Assembly (NCBI GenBank): GCA_017591395.1
Contig: WEDG01001500.1
Coordinates: 62,001-126,000 of the forward strand
Length of the DNA: 64,000 nucleotides
Origin: Schistocephalus solidus
Lineage: Eukaryota > Platyhelminthes > Cestoda > Diphyllobothriidea > Diphyllobothriidae
Direction: 5' to 3'
A program made the translations under genes and the position numbers. Below, piece after piece: positions 1-12,129 of this stretch. How positions within the stretch are numbered: the stretch's first letter is position 1; every line of letters starts with the position of its first letter. The notes below the pieces were generated by a model. The model saw nothing but the letters and a program-made list of their open reading frames with translations. It did not search any database and was not told the origin of the DNA.

Positions 1-1925
1 CGCACAATATAGTAACTAAAGGAATATTCATTCATTAATTAACTTTCTGCATGATGGTATTGATGCACTCAGACAGTAAGTTGAAGAGGTGAGTAATTCA
101 ATAAAACCGCTATTTTTGTGAATTACTGGCTAATTTCTTTGTGTAAATATAAATCTTAAATTTTTTATTTTAACTTTTATGTGCATTGCAATAATTATCA
201 ATTTCTTTCTCCTTTTGGTTTTCATCATCGCTATTTGAGGCCGTTGGGAACAAGTGGTATCCCTGGCAAGAACGCATTATGTGACTCAACTCAAAAAAGG
301 ATGGACAGGTCAGTATTTAAAACGCGACTGTGCTACTTGCCAACATAACCCCGACTGCATCTATTGTGCTCATTAGGGTACACATTCATTGCTGCACACT
401 TATCGGGGCAACAAATTATTGTGCGACTGTATTAACCCAGCAAAGAATTATAATCGTAAAAAAATCAAGCGATTGGTTAAGGCTTCGGTTTATACTCTCC
501 TTTTTTAATTTAGCTCCATATAAAAAATCTTTTCCATCGGTCCCGTAATTCTCGCTAATCTATCCTTTGTTCCCTGAGTTTGGTTGCATATTGCTTTCTC
601 GGCGATCTTCTTATTGGTGCCATCTGTTTCTACTAACCATGCAACTAATTGCCCCCAATGAACCAAAGCACAATTATTTTTTGCAGAGAAAAGATCAACA
701 GATTCAGAGTAAAATACAAGCAAACACGACATTAAGAGCTGCACTGTTATTTAACTATAAACTCTTGGCGGTTTGCCTTTTTTGTTTTTGGTTATCGTAG
801 ATTTTGACAGAATATCTGTATGTCATCAGAATATTCGATGATAAAGCTTGCTCAAAATATGGAGGTTGGTTAAATTTTAAAACAATATTTTCAGTTCCTG
901 GTAACTGAAAGCCAATTTTTATTGGCAGTGACAAATAAACCACATTTGGTGCATTAATAACACAACTAAAAGTTCATCATTGCGTTTAATCATCACATTG
1001 TGCTTAACGAAACATGTGGAGTACCATAAAAAACAAAACTCAGAATATGTTGAAGTTGATGCGATTTTCTAACTTTCATTGATATCTTTGATATTTATCG
1101 ATGGTGTATCCAAAATCGAAACACAAATTCCTTTTCAACCATAAAAGTGAGAATTATGATTATGACAGACAATGCACGCAATCAGTAGCCAATTGCATGC
1201 ATTTCCAACATTTCATTTTTAACAAATGGCTAATATAACAATGCTAAGCTATTGACAAGATAGATATTTGTTTGTAAAAAGCACAAGCACCCTGATTTAA
1301 AAATCTCTCGCTCCATTCCATCAGCATTTTATAAACATTTTGATAGTTTCAGGCATTCTGTTGGCCGCTACATAATGTGTCTCTTATGGAAATGACCTCT
1401 TATTAATATATGGTTGAAATACGCAAGTAATCTAGGCTTGGAAATCTGCAAATGCCCACTCAACAACTTTTGGTCATTCTCTTTAACGCTATGAGCCAAT
1501 TTTCTGCGCCTACAAAAAACTTATCCATCGGATAAATGTCTATTAAATGCGTTGAGATTGAATCAATGTACATGCAAGGAAAATTATTTTAAGTTAAAAT
1601 GTGGAAACAGCAGACTGCTTAACAGCTTTCTCAAAAAACTGTCATTATAGTTCTTTATTTTGATGAAGAAGGTATTTAATTTACTTATATTCCTAGTATT
1701 AAACCTGGCAAGGTGTTTACTTCTGTTTCTTCGATTTGTAAAGTAACTCTTGTTTAGTCAACATACTATCATAAAATCGTATCTTTTAACGGCACTATTA
1801 GTAAAATCAGGAAATTTGACAAAATAACAATTGATAATGTGTGCCTGTTATAGACTCACCAAGAATCTTTACATTTCAGCCTCCTCATGATCATTTCTGG
1901 TCTATTAAGCATGTTATTTGATGCT
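1..1925. other. AT-rich DNA, no gene seen
   Basis: I see no recognisable coding region, RNA gene or repeat here. Open frames are short (under 80 codons), overlap on both strands and have compositions expected from AT-rich random sequence. Confidence 0.5.
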
Positions 1926-1929
1926 TTGT

Positions 1930-2055
1930 TCAGTTGAGTGAGGTAGATGCCGTGAAAGTCTTTTCTCACTATATTCCAGTGCAAGGCACCATACCTGCGC
2001 CACCCTACTGTGATTCATACGGTGCATATGGTCGAAAACGATTGTTGAACTGGCA
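1930..2055 (+). repeat. Dispersed repeat R1, copy 1
   Basis: This stretch aligns by eye with 55395-55540 and 63230-63340, all in the same orientation. Shared landmarks in order are a GAGTG-GTAG-TGC block, AAGTC, a GCA-G-CACC block, CACCCT-CT and a CATACGGTG-like block, then GAACTG. Copies 1 and 2 match best. The function is unknown; it behaves like an old interspersed element or part of one. It is GC-richer than the surrounding DNA. Confidence 0.5.
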
Positions 2056-2546
2056 TTCCAAGTTTTAATGTTTGATTTGATTTCCCAGGACAGTGGATGA
2101 GGAATACGTTTAAAAAAATATATTTTAAAAAGTTACGCATGTTGTTAATTTATGTAACCTGTTCAATGACACGTGTTATTTTTTTAAATTAAGGCACTTA
2201 ACGGTCAAAGTTAACATATTTTGTAGTGAAATATAAAATATTCTGACAATTTGTAAAAACGAATAGAGCAGGATTTATTGGACACAAAACATTGCACGGC
2301 AGAGCATCAGCTGCATCCTATCGCTGCATAACAAAATACGGAATGCGAGAGTACAAGACATTTAAATTCGTACAGAAAATTCAATGCAAAACAGCAAGGT
2401 CAGTGGGTAAGTGCCGTGAGGTTAAACAAAAAAATTATTAATTTAAAAAGTTATGAGACAGATTAGTGAGGGAAAGGAAAATGTAAAGGGAAATGTGCAA
2501 ATCAATTAATTAAATGGTACAAAGGAAGATTTACACAGGTCCGTTT

Positions 2547-2834
2547 TTAACCGCCGAATATAGGCAACTTCCAGGTAACGCATTGTACGAGTTGTTCGTG
2601 CCCGAACAAATACTTGGAATGATGATTAAGCGACAACGGAGTGACCAGTATCAAACAAGAGTTTAGTAATGGAAGAATGCGGAATTCTGCTTTCTGCTTT
2701 AGACGCCACCTGGGCAGGTGCTCTATTGACCTGGCTACCAATTGCCTTTGCGTTCGCCCGATGTACTTGCATCCGCAAGTGCATGTAAATTCATAAACAC
2801 AATTTGAAGTGGCGTGCACTGGCAAGGCATCCAT
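2547..2834 (-). pseudogene. PLE-A GIY-YIG endonuclease domain
   Basis: The 95-codon frame contains CVYEFTCTCGCKYIGRTQRQ followed by LVARSIEHLPRW. Counted from the frame's first Met, Y14, Y24-I25-G26, R27, R35 and the E38-H39 pair match the GIY-YIG nuclease core as found at the C-terminus of Penelope-like elements, including the cysteine-rich spacer between the two halves. The domain nicks target DNA for reverse transcription. It lies directly downstream of the RT fragment on the same strand, overlapping its thumb-like frame. The end of the frame resembles the family's short C-terminal tail. This core is clearly different from those at 7.9 and 12.4 kb. Confidence 0.82.
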
Positions 2835-3103
2835 AGCTTGTGGGATAAGCAGAGGCTTAGTAGGAATGCAAAATTTGAATTCGCCAGCATTATATGCTCT
2901 TTCAATGATGCATCAGAGCCGTAATCTGATAGTATTAAAAATATTGTCACCCTTAAAGAGCAACAATTTAAAAATGGGCTTGTTGGAACTATATGATACT
3001 TCAAATTTGGTCTTAGAAGGCACGCCATTTTTGCATTTAATGTCACTACTAGGCAAATGCTTCTTGCACTTTGAAAAAGTGTGTAAACCAAGTTAGTTTC
3101 CAT

Positions 3104-3744
3104 TGTATGGAAAAAAACTCACGAAATGCAAATATTGTCCTTTCCAGGTATTTTTATGGAAAATGTTTTGTCTTATCAATCCATCTTTCTGTTTAAATAT
3201 GCAAATGTACAGGAAGGGAAACTGGTTATTCTGTTCATTTTCCATAGTACGTTTGATCATACTTTGATCATAGTAGAAAGTAAATCTTTTGCCTTTTTAA
3301 TGTCCTTTAACAATCGCAAATACATCATATACATTTTTTTCGGTAAAGTGTGACCATTTTCAATAAGGATGTGACTTTGTTATCCAGATGTCCCATAAAG
3401 ATGTCAGCAAAGGTCGGACTTCGTGGACTTCCCATTGCTATGCCATCGCTTTGTCTATGTAATTGGCCGTTAAAGGGAAATTTGGCGTTCTTAGTGCAAA
3501 ATATTAATACTTCCCATACAATTTCAGGAGAAAGGCGAGTTACAGAAGCATTAGGACAAATAAAGTCTATTGTTTCGTCCGATGTTAAGTTATTAAATAA
3601 GGATTCGACGTCCAGATGCATCATGTATTTGTCAGAAACCCTTTGATGCCTGATTTCTTCAACATATTTGAAACATTGAGCGCTTAAGACGAGAACCAAC
3701 GTCAAACTTGCTCTAATTCCTTGAAAATCATCTGTGCTTATCAA
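3104..3744 (-). pseudogene. PLE-A reverse transcriptase fragment
   Basis: The 3325-3744 frame (139 codons) contains the RT palm signature HLDVESLFNN with its catalytic Asp, followed by FNGQLHRQSDGIAMGSP and PTFADIFMGHLDNK, the motif B region of Penelope-like RTs. The frame then shifts. Near 3321-3332 the next frame reads VYDVFAIVK where the family has the YxDD active site, so the first catalytic Asp appears to be Tyr and a frameshift lies just before it. Downstream, TMENEQNNQFPFL and KNTWKGQYLHFVSF match the region before the thumb. The N-terminal part of the RT is missing or unrecognisable. It is inactive: stops, shifts and a lost catalytic residue. Confidence 0.82.
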
Positions 3745-3764
3745 TGATAAGTTGAATTATAAAT

Positions 3765-6700
3765 GGTAAAAATTGGTCTGAGAGGTATATTTTATGTGAT
3801 TTTAGTTATCCATATAGTCTATGAATAGATGAACGCCTTGGTTTTAGGGATAGCGCTGTTTAGAAATCCATTATAATATAATCCAGCAAATTTTAAATAT
3901 TTTCCAGGCTAAATGTTCCAATGCCTTTATTTCTGCTTTACTGCGCGTTTCTAACTGAAATTTGCGTTGAGCATTTAAAATGATTTCCATTTTCGCTTCA
4001 TTGTCCCTGCAATAGAGAATGAGAACCCTATGCCTTTTGTATGGTTTAGAAATTTGTATTTCTTTGTGATGTTTCAATGCAGATAGGGCTTGGTTTATAT
4101 TTATACTGAGTAAAAATGCTTCAAATATTCTGAGAAGACAATTTACTTAATTTTTCCTACGAAATGCATATTACTACGTCCGCTAGGCCTACGGAAAAAA
4201 TTTTTATTTAACAAAGTGTTACGAGGATATTAATTGACATTTGTCTCTCCACTAGTTCATGCATAATCGCCCATTGATTCATATCTATCCTCTTAGTTTT
4301 ATGTGGGCTACGTGGAGTTATGATAAAATAAACAAGAGACAGGCCGTTAAAGAAAATATTATCGCAAGAAAGCATCATTTCAGAATGCGAAATTGCAAAC
4401 AAATGGAGACACTTGGAGCTTGGAAAAAACATTTTCATATTTACATTGTACAAAACAGCTCAGCAAGTAGCCCAAAATGTTAAGTTTATTACGAAAGATA
4501 TCAATATGTGATGGGGATAATCCTGCACAAAAGTATAAAAATCAAACCTAAAAGATCAATTTCCGCTGCCGTTTTGACCAACAACGTTTAAATTCATTTA
4601 GTTAAAGCTGTAAAAAATGTAAACAGCTCTTAATTTTTAGCTCCATGAAATCTAAAGCGCCTAAAATATGTATGTTTCGTGATTTTCATATACCTTTTAT
4701 ATATGTTTTTAAACTCGATAAGGAAAAACTAAGTTATATGTTAAGCCGGATGTTATTTTGTCTTATATAAAAGTTTTATCACAAATACAACAGCAAAATG
4801 AGCGCATGCGTTTATTGGTTTATGAAAGAAATTGTCATTTGATGATTATTATCGGTTAACCTTTGTAGAGATTGCTTATAATTTTAACCATAGTTCCTTC
4901 TATCCACGCATGACTTTGAGACATTTAAATATATATACAGCCAAAGCAGAAGTTACTCGTACAGACATTCAAAAGAAGATTATATTAACTGGTCTTTGTT
5001 GTAAACGTAGGTATTAACTCTCATTCGTCAAAATTTAATAAGACAATCAGTTCATTTTTTTACTTTTTGGGTTGCAGTGCCGCCGATACATGCATATTTT
5101 ATCTTGTCTGACACTCAATGGTTTGTTGCATACAGGTTAGTATTTTATGTGCTGCAACCTATGAATTATTTTCAAAACATTTCTAAGATTTTGACATGAA
5201 ATTTTTGTTATGCATATGATTGCAAACCCGATTTGTGGTGATCATTATCTCGAATCGTTTCTTATAGACTGACATGCTGGAGAGTGATTGAGTTTATTTC
5301 AATTCTAATACAAACTGATTGCCCAGGTACACCAATTTTTTTATTTCATGTTTATTTTTTCATATGCCATATTAGTTTCCGTTGACAGAATGTGGACAAC
5401 TTTAGTATGACATTCAAGGAATAATTAAATTTTCAGTAACATTTGCATTCCAAATCGACGTTTACTAATGTTGACTGATTGTGAGACGAACAGAGTTTCC
5501 AGTTACAACTTTCTATACTTTGTTTCTCTGAATTAATTTACATCAACCTCAAATGTCCGTATTATTAAGTCTTTAAGCATCCAAGTAACATGTAAAGAGT
5601 CCTGGATTGCAAAGGATTTTTGACCGACTGTACTGGCAGCGTCTGGCATAAAAACGAGGACAGGTTTTTAAGTATGAATTGTTTCTTTAAATCCAAAATA
5701 TGCACCTTTTATCATATACAAACTTTAAGCCAGAAATAAGCTTCAAGTTTTTCAAAGAAATATGGGTACTGACATATCTTCGAAGATAAATGTATGATTC
5801 TTTGTAACCCTCGAACACCATTGGAAGGAATAATGAGCGTAACAGTATTTTTTCCAGATGAACTTCAAAGTAATATTCAAGGAAATACTCATTAAGGAGT
5901 CAGTACACCATAACGTTATAAATAAGGCGGCATTTAGTTTCTGTTCATGCTTTTTATCACATATAAACAAGCTTTCGTCCGATTTTTATCGCAGTTCGCA
6001 TATACAAAAAAACACCTTTGCAAAGTACTAACTTTTTCTGTGCGTGGTTACTGTTACAAATCGCTTTCTTATATTTCTAAGGAAAAAAATAAACGTTTTA
6101 TTTGACAAACGTCCATGTTTTAGTCTTAATTTTGTTTAAATAATTCTTGAAAGGCGACAGCGGATTTTGTTTGCTCGCAAGGTGACTTCAACAAATGTCT
6201 AAATAACGTAACAAGTCTCATAGATTTTTGTTTGGCTGAGGCTGAAATTCACCCTTGGAACCTATTACCAAGCAGAGCCACGGAATCCTTTCTGCAAAAA
6301 TCCTATCTGATTGCGTCCTTTCATTTAATTTAACATGTTCTATATACAGGCTGAATGAAAATGTTAGAATGCAAGTGTGCTTTCTTGCCTTTCGTGGAGA
6401 TAACTAAAAATAGCATTACTTCTCTCGCCATGGGTTAAATGTGAACGGTTATTACAGATGTTTTCCAGTTGCAGATATTACAACACAAACAAAATGTGTG
6501 TGAAATGTCATGACACAAAACAATTATGCTTACTAACAAATGTAAAAGCATGATTCTTTCTCCGGCTCTTTGATTTAATGGTATTACTATATAAATTACT
6601 ACTGTGTCTTCAATCATGAACTTGGTTACTTTAACTAATCAGAAAATTAGTGTCGCGACATCATCCTTTGAACAGACTCTAAAAATGCCAATGGAATAAT

Positions 6701-7890
6701 ATATTACAAAGGAGCTACTTTTAGCTGTTATCATTTTGGCAGATATGTTAAAAAAACTAGAATAAAATGACATTTTGAACCTGAAAATTTGGCAGCCTGT
6801 TCACTTATACCGTCAATTTAACGTAAATACCAACCACTTAAAATGGACGATTTTCCGACTGAATTCTGACATTTTTCATAAACAACCTGCCGGCAACTTT
6901 GTTTTTAAGTCTCAAAAGATAACTCTGCAGAAGGTGTTGCTGAAGATGGTGATGATGGTGATGGTTGTGTGGGGTAAAATATGGTTAAGCCATACATAGT
7001 TTCCAATTTGTGCATATTTTGTATTAACTTCCTACTTTTCTTAAACCTCAAAAAATGAACAGTCGTCACTCTGTATACTGCGAAATTGTCTTTTCATAAG
7101 AGCTAGTAAAGTGATTCGTATAGCGGAAAATGTGTTGTTTCCATTATTATACAAGAAGAGTACTTTAAACATGAATTATCCTAAAACTGATGGAGTGCAA
7201 GCAAAGGCAAAAATATTGATATCTGTGTTCTGTCATAGTCATTTATAGCAATCTAAGCAAATGTCCGTATTTCAACAATAGTTAGAGGTCCTATAAGATA
7301 TGTATTACATTCCGCCCTCAAATTTGCAACCAGTGCATTTCCATTGAAATTATTTATTACGTTTTGACGATGTGCTCCTTGATTTGCATAAATTAAAATT
7401 GACTAGTGTTTAGGGATCCCCATGATTTCATCGCAAAAATAGAGACTACACTTTTTTACGTGATTTGGCACATCATTAAGATTCTCACAAATAAATTCAT
7501 AATAGTTTCGTAATATTGCATGGAAAATTTGAATGTTTCTTGAATTTTTGTGACAATTATCTTCAGTAAAAAATGGAAGAAGCGCAATCTTATTTCTCTA
7601 CCAATTATAAAGCCGTAGGCTTCGTCTTATGAACGCCTTCCGATAGCTGGTGGGTTCGTTATCTTCGCGACCAGTTTATATGGAACGGCTATCCAATGAC
7701 TTTTGTAAGTCCCTGTCTATGTATTCGTCCCCGGATAAGGCAACCTTTGGTATCACATGTGCTGCCATACATTAAAGTCGTGTTAGAGTGAAAAGATTGT
7801 ATTGCTGCAACACTAGGTGTCGGAATTGCACCATTGCCTAAAGCTACCATGCACAGTAGGGCCGTGGTAATCAAGAACCAATTAAATCCT
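3765..7890. other. AT-rich DNA, no gene seen
   Basis: No recognisable gene. The stretch holds short overlapping frames and a small GATGGT-rich simple repeat at about 6945-6970. The minus-strand frame at 3871-4077 is lysine- and glutamate-rich and could belong to PLE-A. A minus-strand frame at 7689-7874 starts with a hydrophobic, signal-peptide-like stretch but has no other support. Confidence 0.45.
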
Positions 7891-7893
7891 AAC

Positions 7894-8229
7894 TAACATT
7901 TCCGTGTAATAAAACACATCCCGTGCCTAAAATGTTCTCGTTACTTCACAGGACAGAATAGGCGTAGGTTTACATTCCGCAAACACGAGCACAAGCTGGT
8001 TGTGAGACGGGGTGTTGGATTATCACAAGTTGTTGCCCACACCTACGAAACGAGTCACGAGTTTATTTACGCTAACACGAAGCTAATCACCCACGCCAAC
8101 TGCAAGACAATCCAGAAATCAACTGAAGCCTAGGCCTCCGATGAAAACTCAGTCAATTCAGTTATCGTTTTAGAAAGGGCATACCGAGACCTGCGTAAAC
8201 ACATTCAGCAAAACGTCACTGGTGTTTGA
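7894..8229 (+). pseudogene. PLE-B GIY-YIG endonuclease fragment
   Basis: The frame reads VIKHIPCLKCSRYFTGQNRR, then KHEHKLVVRRG, HTYETSHEF, and SDENSVN near the end, finishing at TGA 8227-8229. The CxxC spacer, the Y-x-T-G core, the E-H pair and the SVN-containing tail match the C-terminal nuclease of a second Penelope-like group, different from PLE-A. One in-frame TAG interrupts it just before ASDENSVN, where the family usually has Trp, suggesting TGG to TAG. The RT part is absent upstream, so this is a 5'-truncated insertion, as expected when reverse transcription stops early. It continues into a 3' tail at 8230-8365. Confidence 0.8.
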
Positions 8230-8365
8230 TCAACCCCTGCCCGCTATAAATTTTGCTATATTTCTTTGCCCCTTTTACCTCTGACGATGGACTTAAAGTG
8301 AGAGTTCGAAGGGTCAGACGAATAAAGCCATGATTCCGGCGAACGAAGCACTTTCTTCTCTACTT
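8230..8365 (+). mobile_element. PLE-B 3' untranslated tail
   Basis: This follows the PLE-B stop codon directly. The part from about 8284 shares a block with 15365-15440, including ATAAAGCCATGATTCCGG here against ATATAGCCATGATTTCGG there, then GAAC and CTTCTTCTC-AC. The shared block in two places supports it as part of the element rather than local flank. Confidence 0.55.
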
Positions 8366-9540
8366 ATACACACGCCTAGAATAGGAACACTAGCCTTTAT
8401 AAGCAAAAATAAATGTGATCTATTATTTGTAGTTATTTTTTCGTTAAGCCTCTCACTCGACATTTCTATCCTTCACCATAATTCTAATGAGGTATCAAAC
8501 TGAATAGCATGAGGATCGCGTTGCCAGTTGACATTATATGAGCCAACGTGCAGAAGTTAGTGTTTCACGTTTTGGTTGAAACGTCCAAGAGTAGGATTTT
8601 CATTTTCCAAACCTTAATCTTTTTTAAAAGTAATTGAACTTTTATTTTGGAAGTAAACTCACCGATTTGGATAAACTTGTCCTCCTACCATTGTGTCTTA
8701 GGGCTCAATTTTGAGCCCCACGCTCAGTCTTTTAGCGTTCATGAAAATATGATCAAATATGTTCTTACATGTAATGGAGACCGGATTTGCTATTATGACT
8801 TATCGACTGTGGTCAGCTAGTCTTTCTCAAGCCCGGGTTTGACACACTTGTGCATCGAACCAGCAAACTATCAACTTAAGTACATCCAGTTGCTCTGTCA
8901 GTTTTAATCGAAAGTTTACCTTCTGCTGCAAGATCATTCATCGGTTGGAAAATAGGACGTGCCGGTCCTGTTTTGCCTTTAGATTCAGGATACAAACTTT
9001 GCAGACAGGAAGTCAGCAACCAGGGAAATATATGAAATGTCTCCGGATCGGTCAATACATTTCTAATATGCGTTTGTCTTGCTTGATAGCAATTAAAAGT
9101 TTCTACAAATTTCAAGTAATTCGATTCTGCCTCAAATTGGAAAAACGTGCACTTGACTAAGGCCCTCAATGTCTGAGGTACCTTTTTTTAGGGGTTTAGC
9201 AGGCAACTCATCCCCAAAATTTATAAATTTTATCCCAGTATTAATTCAAAACTGAATTGAAGAGCAAAATTTATTAAAACCATGAAATATCATTATTGTA
9301 TATTCACTGGTCTCCGTATAACAAAGATGCTGAATAAGTGGCACCTGAAATTTTTTATTTGCTCAGAAATTCAATACGTAACTGCAAGGTTCTGGTTTGC
9401 GGCAGAGAATAATCTGTGAACATGGTAAATTTAAACAGCAATATAGGAGAGGAAAGGCAAACCGTAACGAACAAAAGAGGGAAGTGTAAATTATAGGCAA
9501 GGACGATTAAAGGTTCAACACGTGGCCTATCGGTTTTCAT
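8366..9540. other. No gene seen; one short perfect hairpin
   Basis: No recognisable gene or RNA. At 8701-8718 GGGCTCAA and TTGAGCCC form a perfect 8-bp inverted repeat around TT, which may be chance. Frames near 8876-9169 are open on both strands but match nothing I know. Confidence 0.4.
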
Positions 9541-9899
9541 ACGTCAGGTTTCTCCTACCCTATGTGAACGGTGAAATTTACAGTTCTGAAAAAGGCCAAG
9601 GGTGACAACTTTTAAAATACCATCATGCGACAATCTGGGTGCATCTTTAAAAGGACGTGTAATGCAGCTAAACGCATATTCAGTTGTCCTTTCAAAGCTA
9701 TTCCACTTTAACTATCAGGGGATACCTAGCTATTGCCAGCCAACCCAGGTGATTAGCAGCCAGGTTATTTGGGCTTTTGCCTTAATGTTTTTTTTACAGA
9801 AGAATAAAATCACTCGCGCTTCGATCACGTCATATCACTTAGATGGCGGCCAGTTTTGACATCGAAACAGCCTTTCGATTAATTGTTCGTAAATGAACA

Positions 9900-10260
9900 A
9901 CATGCAGCTTACGTAACCCGGAAGCAGACTACATACTGCAGGTTAAACTCCAACCTATTCAATCAGTTTGACCACATGGTCAAACTGGAATTGCATGTGT
10001 AAATCCCTGGCCTCGTTACCTCGCCCCATTTTATGTGTTGCCAGTCCCTGCTTATTACCTCATATACCATTTAAAGTTCCCAATGTAATTGATTATTCTT
10101 CTGTTATCAACTATGATCTTGTTTTTGTCTATTGATTTGCTGGGTTATTTCAACCTGCTGTGTGTTTTTTTAATTTTTATTTATGTAATGCAGCGACAGG
10201 TTGCAGTGAAAAAGCTGCAAAACCTTATTTGGTTCCAATAAATTTGCTATCCTCGTCTAG
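9900..10260 (+). mobile_element. Possible retroelement 3' end
   Basis: The stretch ends with a hairpin at 10201-10220 (TTGCAG, eight-base loop, CTGCAA) followed within 20 bases by AATAAA at 10237-10242. Its start holds a perfect 11-bp inverted repeat at 9964-9987. A terminal hairpin next to a polyadenylation signal is common at retroelement 3' ends, and the composition is GC-richer than the flanks. No coding domain and no second copy in the window were found, so the call is weak. It could equally be the 3' end of an unrelated transcript. Confidence 0.25.
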
Positions 10261-10344
10261 CTTAAATTAAAATTTTCTATGTTCAAGGCCTGGAGTCAGC
10301 ACCCCGCAGCTCAAGTGGTTAAGGAGTTGGTTGGAATAAATCCC

Positions 10345-11790
10345 TAATTTTCTTTCGCAGTTTCTGCTTAAAAATTCGTCGTTAAGGTCTTCGCAATATC
10401 GTCAAGAAATTTCCTTAACTCTGCCAAAAACATATCAGCGTATGTATTGATAGGGAAAACAGTGTAAATTTAATTTTAAACGCCATTAAAAAGTTAAAGG
10501 TTATTAATTCTCATCTAGAAATTTAGCAAATGTTTCGTATGGTTTTATTTTTTGTTTGGATTTAGAATTTTTTGTCTTTCTTCTACTCAGCAAAATTGAC
10601 ATGAACGATTTCAGAATGACCTTCGGTTGCATACGAAAAAAATGTTTTCTAAAGGATGTCGCACGAACGTCTTTGAAGTCCTAACGGAATTAAATAATTA
10701 AAACTCATTTAAACGTGCCCCATTAACAAAGTCTATTCTGTAGTTTCGAACACCCGCGACGTTTTTTAACGCACAATATGAGCTATTGTCACTTACGAAG
10801 TTACAAATGTAGATTTTTAACGTATCTCTCAGTGATTCGAAAATATATTTTACATGATTTGCTTGAAACTTGCGAGGATGAAATTAAAAATAATTGCTAA
10901 GGCAATTTTATGCTCTGTTTCGAATACTTTTTATAAAATACCAGCGCATATAACAGAAAGTATTTACTACACTTCTCTTTCAGCTAATGCATGGGTTAAT
11001 TTGTAAAGTAAACGGTAATTTCAAAACCTATTTTTACCAAATACGTGGATAAATTAAATCACATATTTACCTTAAAAAAATGTTACTTGAATTATATTTT
11101 AAAATGTTTTGTTACCCTTATTATTTGAATGACGTTTTTCATAAAAAAAGGGTTTTTTATAAAACTTATAAAAAAATGCTTTTTAAAAAATCTATCTCTT
11201 AGTTTTAGTACCGATGCTTAAAAATCCGATTTTAGCATTAGACTCGCAGGATATTGTGGCGTACAAATAGCAAGAATGGTTATCAGCTATTGGTTAGCGA
11301 ATCTCATTTATGTGATATTTATATTCGCAGATGGGGTTAAGGATTATGTTAGAAGTTACCCAGAAAAGTATAGAAATAGCATTATAATATTTACAATTTT
11401 TACGCCTACAAGACATTTATGGACAGGGCTTTTTCCTCTGCTACATACCGTAAGGTTCCTAATTACTTTAACCTGATTTCGAGTATCCAGACATTAGAGC
11501 TTACTGGAAATTTCGTTTAATAAAAATATTTTTTCCATTCCTAGGTGGATTGTTTAAAATCCACTTGACAGTAGACAGCATAAAATTGTTTCCGTTTGCC
11601 CCAAAATAGTTTTGAAAGTTTTAATTATGGTGTTTTCGTTTTCATAGCATACAAGCTACGGCTCGCAATTTATTCGCCTGGTCTGACCACTCTTTGAAAA
11701 AGTCTATTTGTCGGACAGTAGACGTTTTATGACGGGCAAACTTAATTAAACCACACAATATTAATTTTTACTTATATGTGAAAATGTGAT
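10345..11790. other. AT-rich DNA, no gene seen
   Basis: I see no coding region, RNA gene or repeat here beyond A and T runs. Confidence 0.45.
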
Positions 11791-11799
11791 TCCCTGGTG

Positions 11800-12085
11800 G
11801 TAAGTCAGAAGAAGAAGCGTGTACCAGGAGAGTCATATTGATTATCTGACCTTTCGAGTAGCTGTTTCGCCTACCCATCTTCAGAGACTGTAGAGTGATG
11901 CTCGCACCTCCCATGCTACTGTTCGTATTGTTCCTGGCCTGTCAACACTGGTTGTGCACTGCGTTTCCATTGTGTCGACGGTGTCGTCACCCCCGCCGAT
12001 TGCCTGTTCTGCCGCGTCAGCTTGTGTCGGCGTCCCACTACGGCTTGGTTCACCCCGTTCGTCGTTACACCTGCCGACCACTTGT
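11800..12085 (+). repeat. PLE-C inverted repeat, left arm
   Basis: The left arm matches the reverse complement of 13255-13545 with many short exact blocks in order: TTCTTCTGA, CTCCTGGT, TCGAGTAG-TGTTTCG-CTACCCATC, GCTACTGTTC, ATTGTTCCTGGCC, GTGCACTGCG, CCGCCGATTGCCTGTTC, GTCAGCTTGTGTCG and CTTGGTTCACCCCG. By eye, well over 70 percent of bases match, with small indels. It lies downstream of the minus-strand coding remnant and so is the 3' terminal repeat. Confidence 0.75.
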
Positions 12086-12129
12086 GATACCGCATCAGCC
12101 GGGCTTTCACTGTGGCGTCGTCTACCCCC

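Larger units (their letters stand above)
2545..3760 (-). mobile_element. Penelope-like retroelement PLE-A, decayed
   Basis: Minus-strand frames read, in order, reverse transcriptase palm, RT active-site region, thumb-like region and a C-terminal GIY-YIG endonuclease. This is the domain order of endonuclease-bearing Penelope-like elements, which copy RNA into DNA at an endonuclease-cut target. The coding sequence changes frame several times and holds stops, so the copy is dead. A further minus-strand frame at 3871-4077 may be its N-terminal part, but I could not confirm this. I saw no flanking LTR-like repeats. The moderately GC-rich stretch at 2270-2420 may be its 3' untranslated tail. Confidence 0.8.

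Noticed and set aside
7689..7874. Minus-strand frame with a hydrophobic N-terminus resembling a signal peptide (MITTALLCMVALGNG)
   Set aside because: Only 61 codons, no second exon, no splice-site support and no domain. It ends just before the PLE-B fragment on the other strand.
10305..10335. A-box-like GCAGCTCAAGTGGTTAAGG, possibly a tRNA or SINE head
   Set aside because: No B box at the right distance and no pairing arms, so support is too thin.
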